Positions 42,641 to 54,789 of a stretch of DNA of 64,000 nt are shown piece by piece. How positions within the stretch are numbered: position 1 is the stretch's first letter; each line of letters opens with the position of its first letter. The notes under the pieces were generated by a model. That model was not told the origin of the DNA, searched no databases, and was given only the letters and a program-made list of their open reading frames with translations. The stretch is from Cunninghamia lanceolata (Eukaryota > Streptophyta > Pinopsida > Cupressales > Cupressaceae). The position numbers were made by a program, and so were the translations under genes. The stretch is from contig BSBN01000233.1 in NCBI GenBank assembly GCA_027924645.1, positions 9,752,501-9,816,500 of the forward strand, given 5' to 3'.

Positions 42641-42698
42641 GGTGATTTGTAGTAGTTAGTCTCTAAGAGGACTTGAGACAACTTTCACCGAGGAAGTA

Positions 42699-43862
42699 TG
42701 GTGCAAGAGCACCTAACAAATCATGCTTTATGTTTGTAATAAGGTCAATTTGACCAATGCTTGTTTTTTGTAGTTGTTGTTGTTCAGTTTGTAACTGACC
42801 AAGTGAGAACTGGTCGAAATAGGATAGTTGGGGGACACAGGCAGTTGGTCTTCCTCAACTGCTCCAAATCGGTTGGCCTCCCACGGCAGTGGGTTAAAAA
42901 CATAGCAGAACGAACATTTGGGGGTTCTATTCAGGTTCTATATTCTTTGTTGATGTTCTTGCTGGTATTGTGTATGAAATGTGCTGAAGAACAATAAAGC
43001 TCTGTTTCATCCATCTCATGTTTTTTTTTTTTCTATTTTTAAGTGCACGAATTTCTTACTGTGCATAGTAGATCCTCCTTTTAGTAGTTTGTTGCAGAAT
43101 GGTTCATTGAAGCATTCCACTAGTACGATTCTTGTTGAAATTGGTGGAATGGCTTCATTGTACAAGTATGTGTTTTTGTTTCCTATTTTGTTTTCTTGTT
43201 CGACAGCGCAGAGAATCCAAATGGTGTGTCTTGTATAGTAGATTGCCTAGCATCTCCATGTGCTAGGGTTCAGTTGAAGAGTAGACAAATCGTAGGGTTG
43301 CAAAGCTGTTGGAGTCATTATTAGTGAGACTGAGGCCGTCTAAAAAGTATTTCACTCTCAGATCGATAAGAATAGTCTGGCTGAGCACAGGACGTCTATT
43401 CAGTGTATCGACCTATCAAAACTGGAGTTCACCAATAGAGTTGAGTCTCAGTGAACTTGAAGTCAGAACGCATCGGCACATCAGAAATAACAAAAGGAGA
43501 TTTGCCGATAGTATCAAGTCTTACCAAAGACAAATACCATCGGTTCATCGGGAGATAAGTTCAAAGTTTCCCTGATAGAAGTGAGTCATACTGACACAGT
43601 CATGGTTATGACAAAAAGGGATATCGGTTAAGGCATCAGGCATTGACTGAAGGATAGAAGACTTCACCGATAGAAGTAAGTCTTGGCGAAGGAAGTTTCA
43701 TGGTCACATCGGCATAAGTTTGATCACGGAGAGACTTAAGAAAGTCATTTCGACCAATGGTTATCTAACCGATCAAGGTGTATCAATAGCTCATTTGTTA
43801 ATTCTTGTCGTCTGTGAGGAAATAGTGACCCGTACTGCGATTTCACTTTGCTCTCCCCATCA
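42699..43862 (+). repeat. 3' LTR of the chromovirus
   Basis: 1164 bp, TGGTGCAAGAGCACC to CCCATCA. Pairs with 36918-38078. Confidence 0.85.
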
Positions 43863-45031
43863 ATACTATTCTTGGAGTAATGAAATCAACCCACAAGCAC
43901 AACATACAAAAATAATGACCATGTCTATTCCAGGTTTTGGCTGCCACTTACCATGATATATTGAGATCAAGGTAGCTTTGGAATTAACCTAGACAAAGAC
44001 AAGAAGATAAAAATAAATAATCAAAAAGACCAACAAAAAGATACAAATAGCCATTGCGTGTTCTTGCCAAGATAAGTGTTGATAGGACAGATTCTTGTCC
44101 ATTGTAGGAATGATATATCCTAGGATGCGAATCGGTTGGATTTTGTTGGATAATTTTTGAAAGGTGGGCAAAAAGGACAGTCAGGCCATGTGTTGGATTA
44201 TAGTTGGTATGTTGATTGATGATTTTTGTGTGAGGTGCGACGTTTCAGGCATATGCTTAGCGTGTGTATCATTTGTTGGATCTAACAAGCTTAGTAAATA
44301 GGGACCATCCAAATGGGTTAGATGGGTGCATCTTGTGTACCTGAGTATTGGATACTTCCTCCGTATTCTAGACCACCTACATACACTATGTCCATGGGAT
44401 CAAGGTACTTTCAAGATGTGGGTGAGATGAATATGTAGTTCTGGCAAGACTTGATGATATGGGAATGGTTTAGGATGGATGTTGAGGATAAAGGTTCAGA
44501 TGATTTTGGGTGATTGTGTTGATGTCGTGGTAGTGGATTTTGATTTTTTTTTCTAATTTTCTAATGTTTTTGGATTTTTTGATTTTCTAATGTTTTTGGA
44601 TTTTTTGATTTTATCATGTTTTTGGATTTTTTGATTTTCTAATGTTTTTGGATTTTTTAATTTTTCTAATGTTTTTGGATATTTTTATTTTTCTATTGTT
44701 TTTGGATTTTTCTAATTTTAGCTGTATAGAAGGAAGCTTACAAGGATCTTTGTACTACAGATTAGCCTTGGGTGGTATGATGCAGGGTGGGTGATTGATG
44801 TTTCTGAATTCCAAGGCATGGAAGGTGTTTGAGATGATGCGTCATGATGAAGAATAGAGTTTATTAGATGGTAGTACCAGCCGCTACACATGGTGCTTGA
44901 GATAGGTTTTCACCCTGGTACCAATCCAAGGCGTCACTGAAGTGATTTTCACCATTGGATGGCTTTATTGTACTCAAGTTTTTCTTGATTTTTTGATTTT
45001 TTTGTTTATTTTACTTGGGATACTCGATGGG
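43863..45031 (-). other. 3' internal region of element B next to pol
   Basis: No gene. Contains a T-rich tandem repeat (44534-44720). Confidence 0.55.
44534..44720. repeat. T-rich tandem repeat, unit about 31 bp
   Basis: About five copies of TTGATTTTCTAATGTTTTTG plus GATTTTT, with increasing divergence to the right. Confidence 0.8.
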
Positions 45032-45802
45032 TTATGCATAGAACTTTTTTAGATGTAGGATATTTATGGACTCATCCAAAGGCTGCCCCTTAGGTGTTGC
45101 AAGCTGATATGCTCCTAATCCATAGCTGGCAGTGATGACATAGGTCCCCAACCAATTAGGTTCAAAATTTCCTTTCTTAGGGCATTCCTACAGATTCTTC
45201 TAGTTTTCCATGAGGACAAGGTCACCCACTTCAAACTTGTGGTTCTTGATTTTCTTGTTGTAGCTTCTTCTCAGGTGGTTTTAGTAGGCCTGCAGATGGT
45301 TAAGTACATCTAGACATTTCTCATCCAATAGTTCTAGCTCATGCAACCTTGCAACTTGGTATTCCTCATCAGTGATTATGTTCTGTAAACATACTCTTAG
45401 GGATGGGAGCTCGACCTTAATAGGTATGATGGCTTTAGATCTAAATACTAGGGAGTATGGTGTGGCTCCTGTGGGTGTACAGATACTTGTACGGTAGACC
45501 AATAGGGAGAGATTAAGTTGAAGGTGCCAATCACAGCCTACTTCATTAACTATTTTCTTCAGAATACGTAGGATGGTTTTGTTTGAAGCTTCAACCTGAC
45601 CATTACCTTGGGGATAGTATGGAGTGGAAAAATGATGTTGGATTTGGAATTTTTCACACGGGGTGTAGATTTCCTGGTTTTTGAATGGTTTCCCATTATC
45701 TGTGATAATGGAATGGGGGATGCCATAACAACATATGATGTAATGAAGGATGAACTTGGATATTTGGGTTCCGGTGGTGAAAGTGAGTGGAAGTGCTTCC
45801 AC
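45032..45802 (-). pseudogene. Element B integrase, core and C-terminal part
   Basis: The open frame 45802-45281 has ISKFILHYIICCYGIPHSI, TDNGKPFKN (second catalytic Asp) and NGQVEASNKTIL (catalytic Glu), then TGATPYSLVF. After a TAA near 45281 the frame continues with VGDLVLMEN, NWLGTYVI and a final LHLKKFYA stop at 45032, the normal Tat integrase C-terminus. The N-terminal part (HHCC finger and first Asp) lies in frame-broken sequence at 45803-46179. It would insert element DNA into the genome if intact. Confidence 0.85.
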
Positions 45803-46179
45803 CCACTTGGTGAAGTATTCAGTAGCAGTGATGATAAATTTATGACCATTAGAGAATGGTGGGTGGATATTTCCTACGAGGTTGAGCCCCCACTATGAAA
45901 AGGGCCACGAAGTTGTGATTGGCTGCAGTTCCTGTGATGGCGCATGGATGAGGCCCCCATGCTATGGATAGGGCAAACACATTTTTACAAACTGGTAGGC
46001 ATCTCACTCCATGGTTGGCCAATAGTACTCTGTTCTTAATATCTTCTTAGCTAAGGTAGGTCCACTCGAGTGTACCCCACAAATGCCTTCGTGTACCTCT
46101 TTCAAGGCCACTTCAGCTTCCCTAGAGTCTAAACATTGCAAAAGTGTACCATCAAGACTCCTTTTGTATAGGGTATCTC

Positions 46180-47283
46180 CTATGAGAGTAAAGCGGGAGG
46201 CTTGGCAGATGAAACTTTTTCATTGTGAGGCTGAAAGGTTGGGGGGATAATGTTATCATGGAGGTATAAATATGTTTCTTGATACCAAAGGGAGAGGGGA
46301 CCAATGATTTTGCACACAAGTTCTACTTGGTGAATGTCATAGGCCGATATAGGGAGTTCTTTGATCAGGAATTCGTACTTCTTACTATCCTTCTTCATGT
46401 CTACCAGGGATCCTATTGTGGCCATTATGTCTGTTGCTTTGTTATTTAGCCTTGGAATATGCTCAAAATGGATGTCATAGAAATAACCTTTGAAGTCATC
46501 CACCATTCATTTGTAGGGTAGGAGCTTATCATCCTTAGTTTTATACTGATCATTCACCTGTCGGATGACTAATTGGGAGTCTCCATAGACCATTATTTTG
46601 TCAATCCCCCACTTAATTGCCATGCATAATCCTATGATAAGAGCCTCATACTCTGCTACGTTGTTGGTGCATACAAATGCAATTTTGAATGACTTGGGGA
46701 TGGTGTCACCTTGAGGAGTAACAAACAAGATGCCTGCCCCCAAGCCTCGGTGTGTGTAGGACCCATCAAAGTACATTTTCCATGGTTCTGTTGCTGGTGC
46801 TACTATCAATATGGACTCATCAGGAAATTCTGCAAGTGTAGGATGCTCCATGGGAATAGGTGCCTCAGCTAACTGATCAGAAATGACTTGTCCTTTGATA
46901 GCTTTTCTTTCAGTGTACTCAATGTCAAACTCACTTAAGATCATTACCCATTTGGCCATTCTTCCAATGAGGGTGTCTCTATTTAGCAGATACTTCAGGG
47001 GATCAATCTTAGCAATGAGCTTAGTCTTATGATTGAGCATGTAGTGTCTCAACTTCTGTGAAGTAAAGACCACAACTAAGTATGCTCGCTCAATGGGAGT
47101 ATAGTTTAGTTCATAGCTCACCAAGGTGCAGCTGATGTAGTATATTGCTCTTTCTTTTCCTTGTTCATCATGTTGTGCCAACAAGGCCCCTATAGAGGTT
47201 TTGGTTGCCGATATATATAAGAGGAGGGGTTCTCCTTGCTTTGGTGGAGTGAGAACGGGGGGATTATCCAAGCAGTTTTTCAA
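46180..47283 (-). pseudogene. Element B RNase H and archaeal-type second RNase H
   Basis: Frame 47283-46507: a first, degenerate RNase H-like domain (PLLLYISATKTSIGALLAQ ... YTPIERAYLVVVFTSQKLRHY), then a linker, then a second RNase H with WKMYFDGSYT (Asp), NNVAEYEALIIGL (Glu) and MVYGDSQLVI (Asp). After a TGA at 46507 the frame 46506-46180 supplies NNKATDIMA with the last Asp. The doubled RNase H is known in Tat-lineage elements, where the second was acquired later. The four catalytic acids of the second domain look present. Confidence 0.88.
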
Positions 47284-47410
47284 CTAATCAAAAGCGGATT
47301 AACACTAATTATCCTAGACAAAGGCTATGTTCTTTTCTAAGTAGATGTTGGAATGGCTGACATTTATCAGTGAGTTGGGCAATGAACTAGTGGATAGACT
47401 AGAGCTTCCC

Positions 47411-48166
47411 CTAGAGCTTCAGTGTTTTTGGAGGTGGCATCTCTGTGATGGCTTTAAATTTAGTAGGATCCACTTCAATTCCTCTTCTTGAGACTATGTA
47501 ACCCAAAAGTTTCCCTGAAGTGACCCCAAAGACAAATTTCTTTAGGTTTAGATGTACGTTGTATTTCTCTAATCTATCAAAGATCTTTGGCCGCACATCT
47601 AAGTGTTCTTCTCGAGTCTTCAAATTTCCTAACAGGTCATCCACATAGTCTTTCATGATCTGATGGAAGAGGTCATGGAAGATAACAGTCATGGCACATT
47701 GATATGTTGCTCCTGCATTTTTCAAACCAAAGGGCATCACCACCCAACAATATATACCCCATGGGCATATAAAGGAAGTCTTATGTTAATCCTCTTCTGC
47801 AATCCTAATATGATTATACCCTGAAAAGCCATCCATTAGGGATAACATCTCGTGCCCTGCCGTGAGGTCTACTATAATGTTAATGTTTGGTAGTGGGAAA
47901 TCATCTTTTGGATAGGCTTTGTTGAGGTCCCTAAAATCCATGCAGCATTAGATTCGACCATCAGGCTTCACCACTAATACTAGGTTAGAGAACCATTCTG
48001 GATAATCTATCGGTTGGATGAACCCCACATCTAGGAGTTTCTTTAGCTCTACCTTAACAAGGAATGCCACCTGATGATTCATCTTTCTTAGCTTTTGTTT
48101 TATAGGTTTTGCATCGGGGTGTACTGTGAGATGATGAACAACCAAGGTAGGATCTAGCCCTGGCAT
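47411..48166 (-). pseudogene. Element B reverse transcriptase
   Basis: Frame 48166-47948 reads HLTVHPDAKPIKQKLRKM and LLDVGFIQPIDYPEWFSNLV. After a stop, sequence with MDFRDLNKAYPKDDFPLP and LMDGFSGYNHI (motif A Asp) follows. Frame 47743-47411 has VMPFGLKNAGATYQ, YVDDLL (47636-47647), and a thumb-like LNLKKFVFGV. Several stops interrupt; no activity is expected. Confidence 0.88.
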
Positions 48167-48546
48167 ATCTACATAGGTCCATGCAAAGTTATGGCTTCTT
48201 TGTTTGAAGAAAACTAAGAAGTTCTATTTTATTGTGGTAAGAGACTCTTCCCTAAAGGTGATCTTTAGTGCTTCTTCTATCCCAAGGTTCATTTCTTGTG
48301 ATGGCTCCATAAGGATTGGTGATCTATCAGGATATACCTTCTCTATTTCAGGAAGGCCCATGCTTCCATCTTCTAGCACCTCATGGAGGTTTTCACCAGA
48401 AGATATGTCCTTTATTTTTAATTTTTTTCACCAGAAAGTGCCATGGAGTGGTTTTCACTATGGGGCATTATTTTTATTTTTATGTTTTTGCGACTAGAAG
48501 CATGGGTGGTCTCACCAAAATAGGTAGACGTGTCAAGTTACATGAT

Positions 48547-49440
48547 CTACCTGGCTCTATGATCTCCCAAGAGCAAGTGATCTCTGACCCCCATCATTTC
48601 TTCTATGGCTTCGTCATTTTCTGCTACATCAAAAATGGGAGGTCCTTGTTGGCCCCAATCTATAAGGTCTAGGTATACAAGGGGTAGGTCGTTAGATGTG
48701 GAGGCTAAGGTGGTTACAGTATAGATGCAACATATGGAGGATTCAAAGAATTCTAAGAAGTCACTAAAGGAGTCTTGATGATCTATTTCATTAATGTTGT
48801 CGACCACAGGGGAAACCGTAGCAACCTCGGCTAAGATACTTTCGCCACTAGTGAGGATATGGTGTTGTTTTCCATAGCCTAATCCTTGAGTGTAGGGATT
48901 CCTTGTTTCTTGAATTGGTTCTATGATCCCTTGTTCATGAAGGCCAATACCACCTTGTCCTATGTAGCCCATGTATTTGACAATTTCTAACCCTTTTCCA
49001 TAGATTTCAGATGGTATGGTAGGGGTTTCTTGCTCTATTTCTTCATTTTTATACAACCATGATGATATGTCTTCAAGTATGTCTTGATCAAGAAAGTGTC
49101 TCTTTTCAAAGGTCAGAGATGGCTTGCATTTGATAACCACTGCGGAGACTTCTCCCTCCTTCAGAGTACTGAATGTTTTAGGATTAGGTAATGTTCCTAC
49201 ACAAAAGGTACCATGTAGGTCACATTCCCCACATCCCATGGCACTTATCTTGATTTTGACCTCGGGTGGTGGAGGTGTTTGAGATGAAGTGGTAGTAATT
49301 TTGGAGGGATTGATGTATGAGGTGGATGTTGTAGCATCAGCTTGGGAAGTGGCTTTTCTGATAGTTTTTTTATATAGATAGAAAGTATGATTGTGTCCTT
49401 CCAAGAAGCTGCAGTATTTGAAGGGGTGGGGGTCAGCATA
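48547..49440 (-). pseudogene. Element B region between protease and RT with G-patch-like motif
   Basis: Frame 49404-48547, 285 residues. It starts with EGHNHTFYLYKK, continues after the copia 2 insertion site, and has a glycine-rich GKGLEIVKYMGYIGQGGIGL ... GLGYG stretch (about 48870-48990). G-patch motifs bind RNA helicases or RNA. The same stretch is present at 14776-15186. Between 48167 and 48546 the link to RT is broken by stops. It would be part of the gag-pol polyprotein. Confidence 0.65.
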
Positions 49441-49519
49441 GATAGTTACCTCTGTACCGTTATGAGGGAATTTTAGGCATTAATGGTATGTGGAGGGGAC
49501 GGCTTGCATGGCATGGATC

Positions 49520-50572
49520 TATTAGGAATTAAGGTATCTCAACCTTGGTAATTCCTTACATTATTAATGTTTGCATTTATTATTTAATTGCCTATGTTGT
49601 AAATATTTGTAAATTTCATATTGTCATATTGTGGGATGTGGCATGGTGATGTGTCAATCCTACATCGAAGATGATAACTTGTAATTTTGTCCTCACATGA
49701 GGAGATAGGCATCCCACTTTGTGGTTGGAGCATTTTGCCATGTGTTGGCATCTTCCATGTTGTGTAAGGGAATGTTTGACCGAAACAGTTACGATAGATT
49801 CCTATGATGGATTTATGACATGTAAGAGTCAGAAATAGAAGCATGTAAGATAGGTGAAGACATGTGTCATGAAGCATCTTTGAATAAGGCATATTTGGGT
49901 GCCCCAAGGTGGACTATTATAGGTTGTCAGAGAATATGCTATTTATAGCATGTGTATGACAGATTCTCTTACAACTGTAAGTTGTAACCGCTATGACAGA
50001 TTCTATGATGGTCGTGAGTGTTGTAAGAGCATCTGTCATAGCCCATTTTGGAAATAGGTGACCTCTTTGGGATGGGAGTTGTGGACAAGTGTCAGGCACA
50101 TTCTACAATGTTGACCAAGTATCCTTAGGCATGGGTTTTGGGCCATGAGGCCAAGTTGGACGCCCATCCCAAGATAGGTCCAATAGTGCCTTGTATATTC
50201 TATATAAACAGGTGCTTGGAGAGGGAGTTGTATCACAAGTTTACAGGTACTATTATGCTACTAGATTGACTCCAGATATGAGTGTCGAAGACCATTGAAG
50301 CTTGCATTCCAAGTGTATTGTAAACAACTTTCAGATTTGTTAATACATTGTGTAGGTTTTTGAGTGTTGGGTTTTTCACCCGATAAGGGTTTTCCCCACC
50401 ATAAATCTTTGTCTCTCTTCTTCTGTCTTCTTTCTGGTTCATGTGTATTGCTGCAATATCTCTGTTAGATGTTCTATGTTGTTGTAGTTGTAAGGATTAA
50501 TTTGAATTTTCATATCCCTCTCCTCATTAGATTAGTGTAGGAAGCGATTTACGCACACCTAGCTTCCTTTCA
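49520..50572 (+). repeat. 5' LTR of copia 2 (1053 bp)
   Basis: The first bases are TATTAGG where the 3' LTR has TGTTGGG. TATA box TATATAAA at 50201-50208. Differs from the 3' LTR by many substitutions, so an older insertion than the gag-only element. Confidence 0.92.
50201..50208 (+). promoter_or_regulatory. TATA box of copia 2 5' LTR
   Basis: TATATAAA, conserved at 55469-55476 in the 3' LTR. Preceded by TTGTATATTC; fits the U3/R promoter position. Confidence 0.6.
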
Positions 50573-50574
50573 AT

Positions 50575-50586
50575 TGGTATCAGAGC
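50575..50586 (+). promoter_or_regulatory. Primer binding site of copia 2 (initiator Met tRNA)
   Basis: TGGTATCAGAGC two bases after the LTR. Confidence 0.9.
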
Positions 50587-50689
50587 CTGGCCAGTTTTGG
50601 TCTTAGCTGTTGGGTAGGGGTTTTTTGAGCTGATCTTAAGTTGAGTGGGAGTATGTGTAGAGTATTCTAATTTCTATTATAGCAAGGAT

Positions 50690-51540
50690 ATGTCAAGCAC
50701 ATCTGGAAGAATGGAAGTGGAGAAATTTAATGACACTAATTTTGAGTTGTGGAAGCTCAAGATGGAAGACATGCTTGTTGACCGAGACCTTTGGGAAACT
50801 GTTATTGGAACTAAACTAGTTGCAATGCAACGAGATGATTGGGATCTCAAGGATTAGAAGGCTAAGGGTCTCATAAGACTTAGTCTTGCTAATTCTATGT
50901 TGTTAAATGTCCATGAGGAGAAAACTACAACATTGGTTTGGAAGAAGTTGGGAGATGTGTATCAAGCCAAATCCTTGGTTAATAAAGTTTCTTCTGAGAA
51001 AGAAATTATATTCTCTTCAAATGGAGGATGGAGGATCCATTGCTGAACATATGAATGTTTTTAACATTCTAGTTGCATAGTTGACATCTATAGGTGTGAA
51101 AATGGAGGAGGAGGATCGATGCATGACCCTACTTTGCTCTTTTCCAGATTCATGGGATCATCTTGTCATGGCTATCCGAAGCACCACTACCACCTTCAAG
51201 ATGGAAGATGCAGTATCTGCATTGTTATCTGAAGAGATGTGGAGAAAGTCTTTTGATGCAGCCAAAGAGGCTCTTGTGGTTCATGGAAGACCCAAAGAGA
51301 AAGGGAAGAAGAAGGGAAAGAAAGGTGAAAAGGGTAGATCCAAATCCTAGGGGAGATCCAAATCTCCTGGAAAGTCCAAGGCTCTCTATTGGAACTACAG
51401 TAAAAATGGGCATTTCTGAAAGGAATACAAAGAAGAGAAGAAAAAGAAGAAGAAAGCTCCTGACTCAGATTCTAACAAATCGCAAGATGATGGTGATTCT
51501 TTCATCGCATCCCTAGAAACCCATGCATCTAATGATGTGT
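50690..51540 (+). pseudogene. Copia 2 gag, decayed
   Basis: Start ATG at 50690 (MSSTSGRMEVEKFNDTNFEL), then LWKLKMEDMLVDRDLWE as in other plant copia gag. A TAG at 50855 and later frameshifts interrupt. Frame 51081-51350 has a later gag part ending in Lys/Gly-rich sequence. The zinc knuckle near 51390 is broken (YWNYSKNGHF replaces CWxCxKxGHF, followed by a stop). Confidence 0.85.
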
Positions 51541-52915
51541 GACTGATTGACTTTGGTGCATCATTCCACATGACCTTGCATCAAGACTGGTTCACTAAGT
51601 ATTAGGAGTTCGATGGTGGAAAGGTGTACTTGGGTGACGACTCTCATCTAAAGATTATTGGTCATGGAAGAGTCTCTATCTGATTCCTTGATGGTTGAGT
51701 GAAGGGGATCTCTGGGGTTATGCACATCTCAGGCTTAACACGAAACTTGCTTTTTGTAAGTAGTTTGAATGATGCAGGTGTGCAGGTTGTCTTTTCGAAA
51801 GAAGGATGCAAGATGACTAGAGGAGCTATGGTGCTTGCTAAGGATACTAGGAGAGGTACTTTGTTGCAGATGGAGGCATGATTTCACAATGTAATAGTTC
51901 TTTTGATTCAAAGAAGAGGGCAGTAGTCACTTCATCCCCACTATCTGAATGAGAAGTTAAGAGATCTGTTGTTTCTAGTTCTGATGTTTATAATCATGCC
52001 TTGGAAGTTAAACTTCCTGCTGAAAAGACAATGTTAAGGCATAAGAGATTTGGCCACATTGGTGAGAAGGGTCTGCGTACCATGAAAAATAAAAACCTCG
52101 TTGAGGGGTTAGATGATTGTAATCTTGAGTTTGACTTTTGCGAACATTGCATTTATGGAAAGCAAAACCATGTTCAGTTTTATTCAAGTTCTCAAAAGTC
52201 TTCTTATGTGTTGGACCTTGTTCATTCTGATGTATTTGGTCCTGTTAATGTTCCTTTGTTATCAAAATCTATATATTTTTTATCTTTTATAGATGACTAT
52301 AGTAGAAGGACATGGATTTATTTTTGTAGAAGCAAATCTAAAGTCTATAGTAAGTTTAAGGAGTTTAAGGCCTTTGCTGAAAATCAGACTGGTAAAAAGA
52401 TTAAGTGTTTGAGAACTAACAATGGTGGTGAGTTCTATTCTACAGAATTTTATAAATATTGCAAGGAACTTGGGATTGAAAGACATAAGACAACTCCATA
52501 CACATTGCAGTAAAATGGAGTTGCAGAAAGGATGAACTAGACACTAATGGAGAAGGCTAGGAGCATGCTTAGTGGAGCTGGCTTAGAACAAAAGTTTTGG
52601 GCTGAAGCTGTTGCCACTACTTGCTATCTTGTTAATAGATCTCCTACATCAGATCTTGTTGGAAAGACACCCATGGAGGTGTGGTCTGGTAGAAAGCCTT
52701 TAATAAGGCATCTTCATGTTTTTGGTTGTGAGGCATATGCACATGTGCATAGGGAGAAGCAGTCAAAATTAGAGAACAAGGTTGTTAAGTGTATCTTCAT
52801 TGGCTATGGTGTCGGTATGAAAGGATACAAGATTTGGGACCCTGTTGCTGAAAAAGTGTTATATAGCAGAAGTGTCATCTTCAGAGAGCTTACACCTTCT
52901 TCCACTATTTTATAG
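51541..52915 (+). pseudogene. Copia 2 protease and integrase, decayed
   Basis: The protease start reads LIDFGASFHMT with Phe for Ser in DSG. A frame at 51699-51881 carries HISGLTRNLLFVSSL and VFSKEGCKM. The integrase begins LRHKRFGHIGEKGLRTM and CEHCIYGKQN (HHCC), then HSDVFGP (first Asp). LRTNNGGEF has Asn for the second catalytic Asp. A stop at 52511 precedes NGVAERMN, then ARSMLSGAGLEQKFWAEAV. KIWDPVAEKVLYSRSVIF ends the domain. Not active. Confidence 0.9.
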
Positions 52916-54163
52916 CTAGAAGAAAAGGAAAACAAAGAGGATGTTGTTCAGTTTCCTCTCACCCCTGAGAAGACTAAACATAAAGACAATGTTGGACCTG
53001 ATGATGATGAGAGCTCTAGCAGATCTGAAAGCTCAGATGAAGAAGCTGAACCTCAACCTCAGCTCTTAAGGAGGTCTACATAGATAAGAAAGCAACTTGA
53101 AAGGTTTAGTTTTGCATTGCTTGATTCTAGTTGTGCTTTTTCTTTGCTTACTAATAGTGATGAACCTAGAACTGTATCAGATGCTATGGACATGAAAGAT
53201 GCAGGTTCCTGGAAGGAGGTCGTGGAGGATGAAATGGCTTCTTTGGAAAAGAATCAAACTTGGGACTTGGTGCCTTTGCCTCTTGGACGGAAACCTATTG
53301 GATGCAAATGGGTGTTCAAGAAGAAATTTGGTGCAGATGACAGTGTTGAGAAGTATAAGGCCAGATTAGTTGTGAAGGGGTATTCACAAGTGGAGGGTAT
53401 AGATTATGGTGAGATCTTCTCTCCCATTACAAAGATGACATCCATTCAATTCCTATTGTCTCTTGCAACAACTTATGACTTGGAGGTAGAACAGATGGAT
53501 GTAAAAACAACTTTCCTTCATGGTGATTTGGAGGAAGAAATCTACATGTCAAAGCCAGAGCATTACATGGTGAAAGGTAAAGAAAATTTGGTTTGCAAAC
53601 TTAAGAAGTCTTTGTATGGTTTGAAGCAATCCCCTAGGAGATGGTACTTGAAGTTTGATGCCTTTGTGTTGTCAATTAGATTTGTGAGATCAAAATTAGA
53701 TCATTATGTGTATTATAAGTTTGATGGTGATCATATTCTCATTGTTGCACTGTATGTTGATGATATGTTGCTCATTGGGAAGGGTAAGAATATGATTTTT
53801 GATTTTAAATCTCAGCTGTTAGTACAGTTTGAAATGAAAGATTTAGGGGCAGCTAGGTACATTCTAGGAATGGAAATTAGAAGAGACAGAACCAACAGAA
53901 AACTTTGGTTAAGCCAGAGTAAGTATGTGAAGACCATGTTGGATAGGTTCAGCATGGCACATTGTAGACCATTGTGTGTTCCTATTTCTTTGGGGACAAA
54001 GTTGTCTATTGAGGATTGTCCAAAATCTCCTAGTGAGGTGGACGACATGAGCAGAGTACCTTATGCTAGTGTTGTTGGTAGTTTGATGTATGCTATGGTC
54101 TACACAAGACCAGACATTGCCCAAGCTATGGGAATCCTTAGTCAATTTATGGCTAATCCTTAA
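52916..54163 (+). pseudogene. Copia 2 reverse transcriptase
   Basis: Open for 348 residues from 53117. Motifs: NQTWDLVPLPLGRKPIGCKW, YKARLVVKGYSQVEGIDY, MDVKTTFLHGDLEEEIYM, ALYVDDMLLIG (YVDD at 53753-53764), MKDLGAARYILGMEI and GSLMYAMVYTRPDIA. Ends at a TAA at 54161. The first 200 bases are a Ser/Glu-rich linker. Confidence 0.93.
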
Positions 54164-54670
54164 TGAGTTCATTGGGGTGCAGTTAAGAGAGTGTTCAGAT
54201 ATTTGAGGGGTACTTCCAAGTATTCCATATGCTATCATGGCAATGTTTTAGGACCTCCACATTCTATTGATATTCATGGATTTGTGGATTCAAATTGGGT
54301 AGGTGACATTAACAGCAGGAGATCCACCAGTGCATATGTGTTTACACTATTTGGTGGTGCTATTAGTTGGATGAGTAAGCAACAACCTGTTGTTGCTTTG
54401 TCCATGACTGAAGCTGAGTCTATGACAGCAACTCATGCTTCTAAGAAAGCCATTTTGCTTAAGATATTGTGTTTAGATATTGGTGTTGATGTAGGTCAGA
54501 TCACGATCAGTTGTGACAGTCAAATTGCAATTTGCCTTGCGAAGAATCTAACTTTCCATGCTAGAAAAAAGCACATTGATGTTTAGTTTCACTTCGCGTG
54601 AGACATGGTTGAGGATGGAAAGGTAAATTTGGAGAAGGTAGATACTTTGAAGAATGTTGCAGTGCATTGA
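54164..54670 (+). pseudogene. Copia 2 RNase H
   Basis: Frame 54191-54586: FRYLRGTSKYSICY, GFVDSNWVGDINSRRSTSAY, WMSKQQPVVALSMTEAE and CDSQIAICLAKN. A TAG at 54584 and a TGA soon after cut the end. Confidence 0.9.
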
Positions 54671-54776
54671 TGAAGCCAGTGGGCACAGAGAAGTTTAGAT
54701 GGTCTTCGAAGTCTATTGGCCTCTCAACCTATAGTAGTTAAATCCTATTTTTCTATTGGCTCTTACAAGGTGTTCG

Positions 54777-54789
54777 AAAAGTGGGAGAA
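54777..54789 (+). promoter_or_regulatory. Polypurine tract of copia 2
   Basis: AAAAGTGGGAGAA directly before TGTTGGG. Confidence 0.85.

Larger units (their letters stand above)
36918..43862 (+). mobile_element. Chromovirus (Ty3/gypsy with chromodomain), decayed full-length copy
   Basis: 6945 bp with LTRs 36918-38078 and 42699-43862, both starting TGGTG(T/C)A(G/A)GAGCACC. Flanks are CTACT and ATACT, four of five matching, a plausible old target duplication. Primer site, gag, protease, RT, RNase H, integrase and chromodomain follow in order. From 38132 to 42553 all domains lie in one single frame with about 13 nonsense codons and no frameshift, so the ancestor had one gag-pol ORF. Confidence 0.93.

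Noticed and set aside
44534..44720. T-rich tandem repeat as a centromere or telomere satellite
   Set aside because: Only about five diverged units within element B; no larger array.
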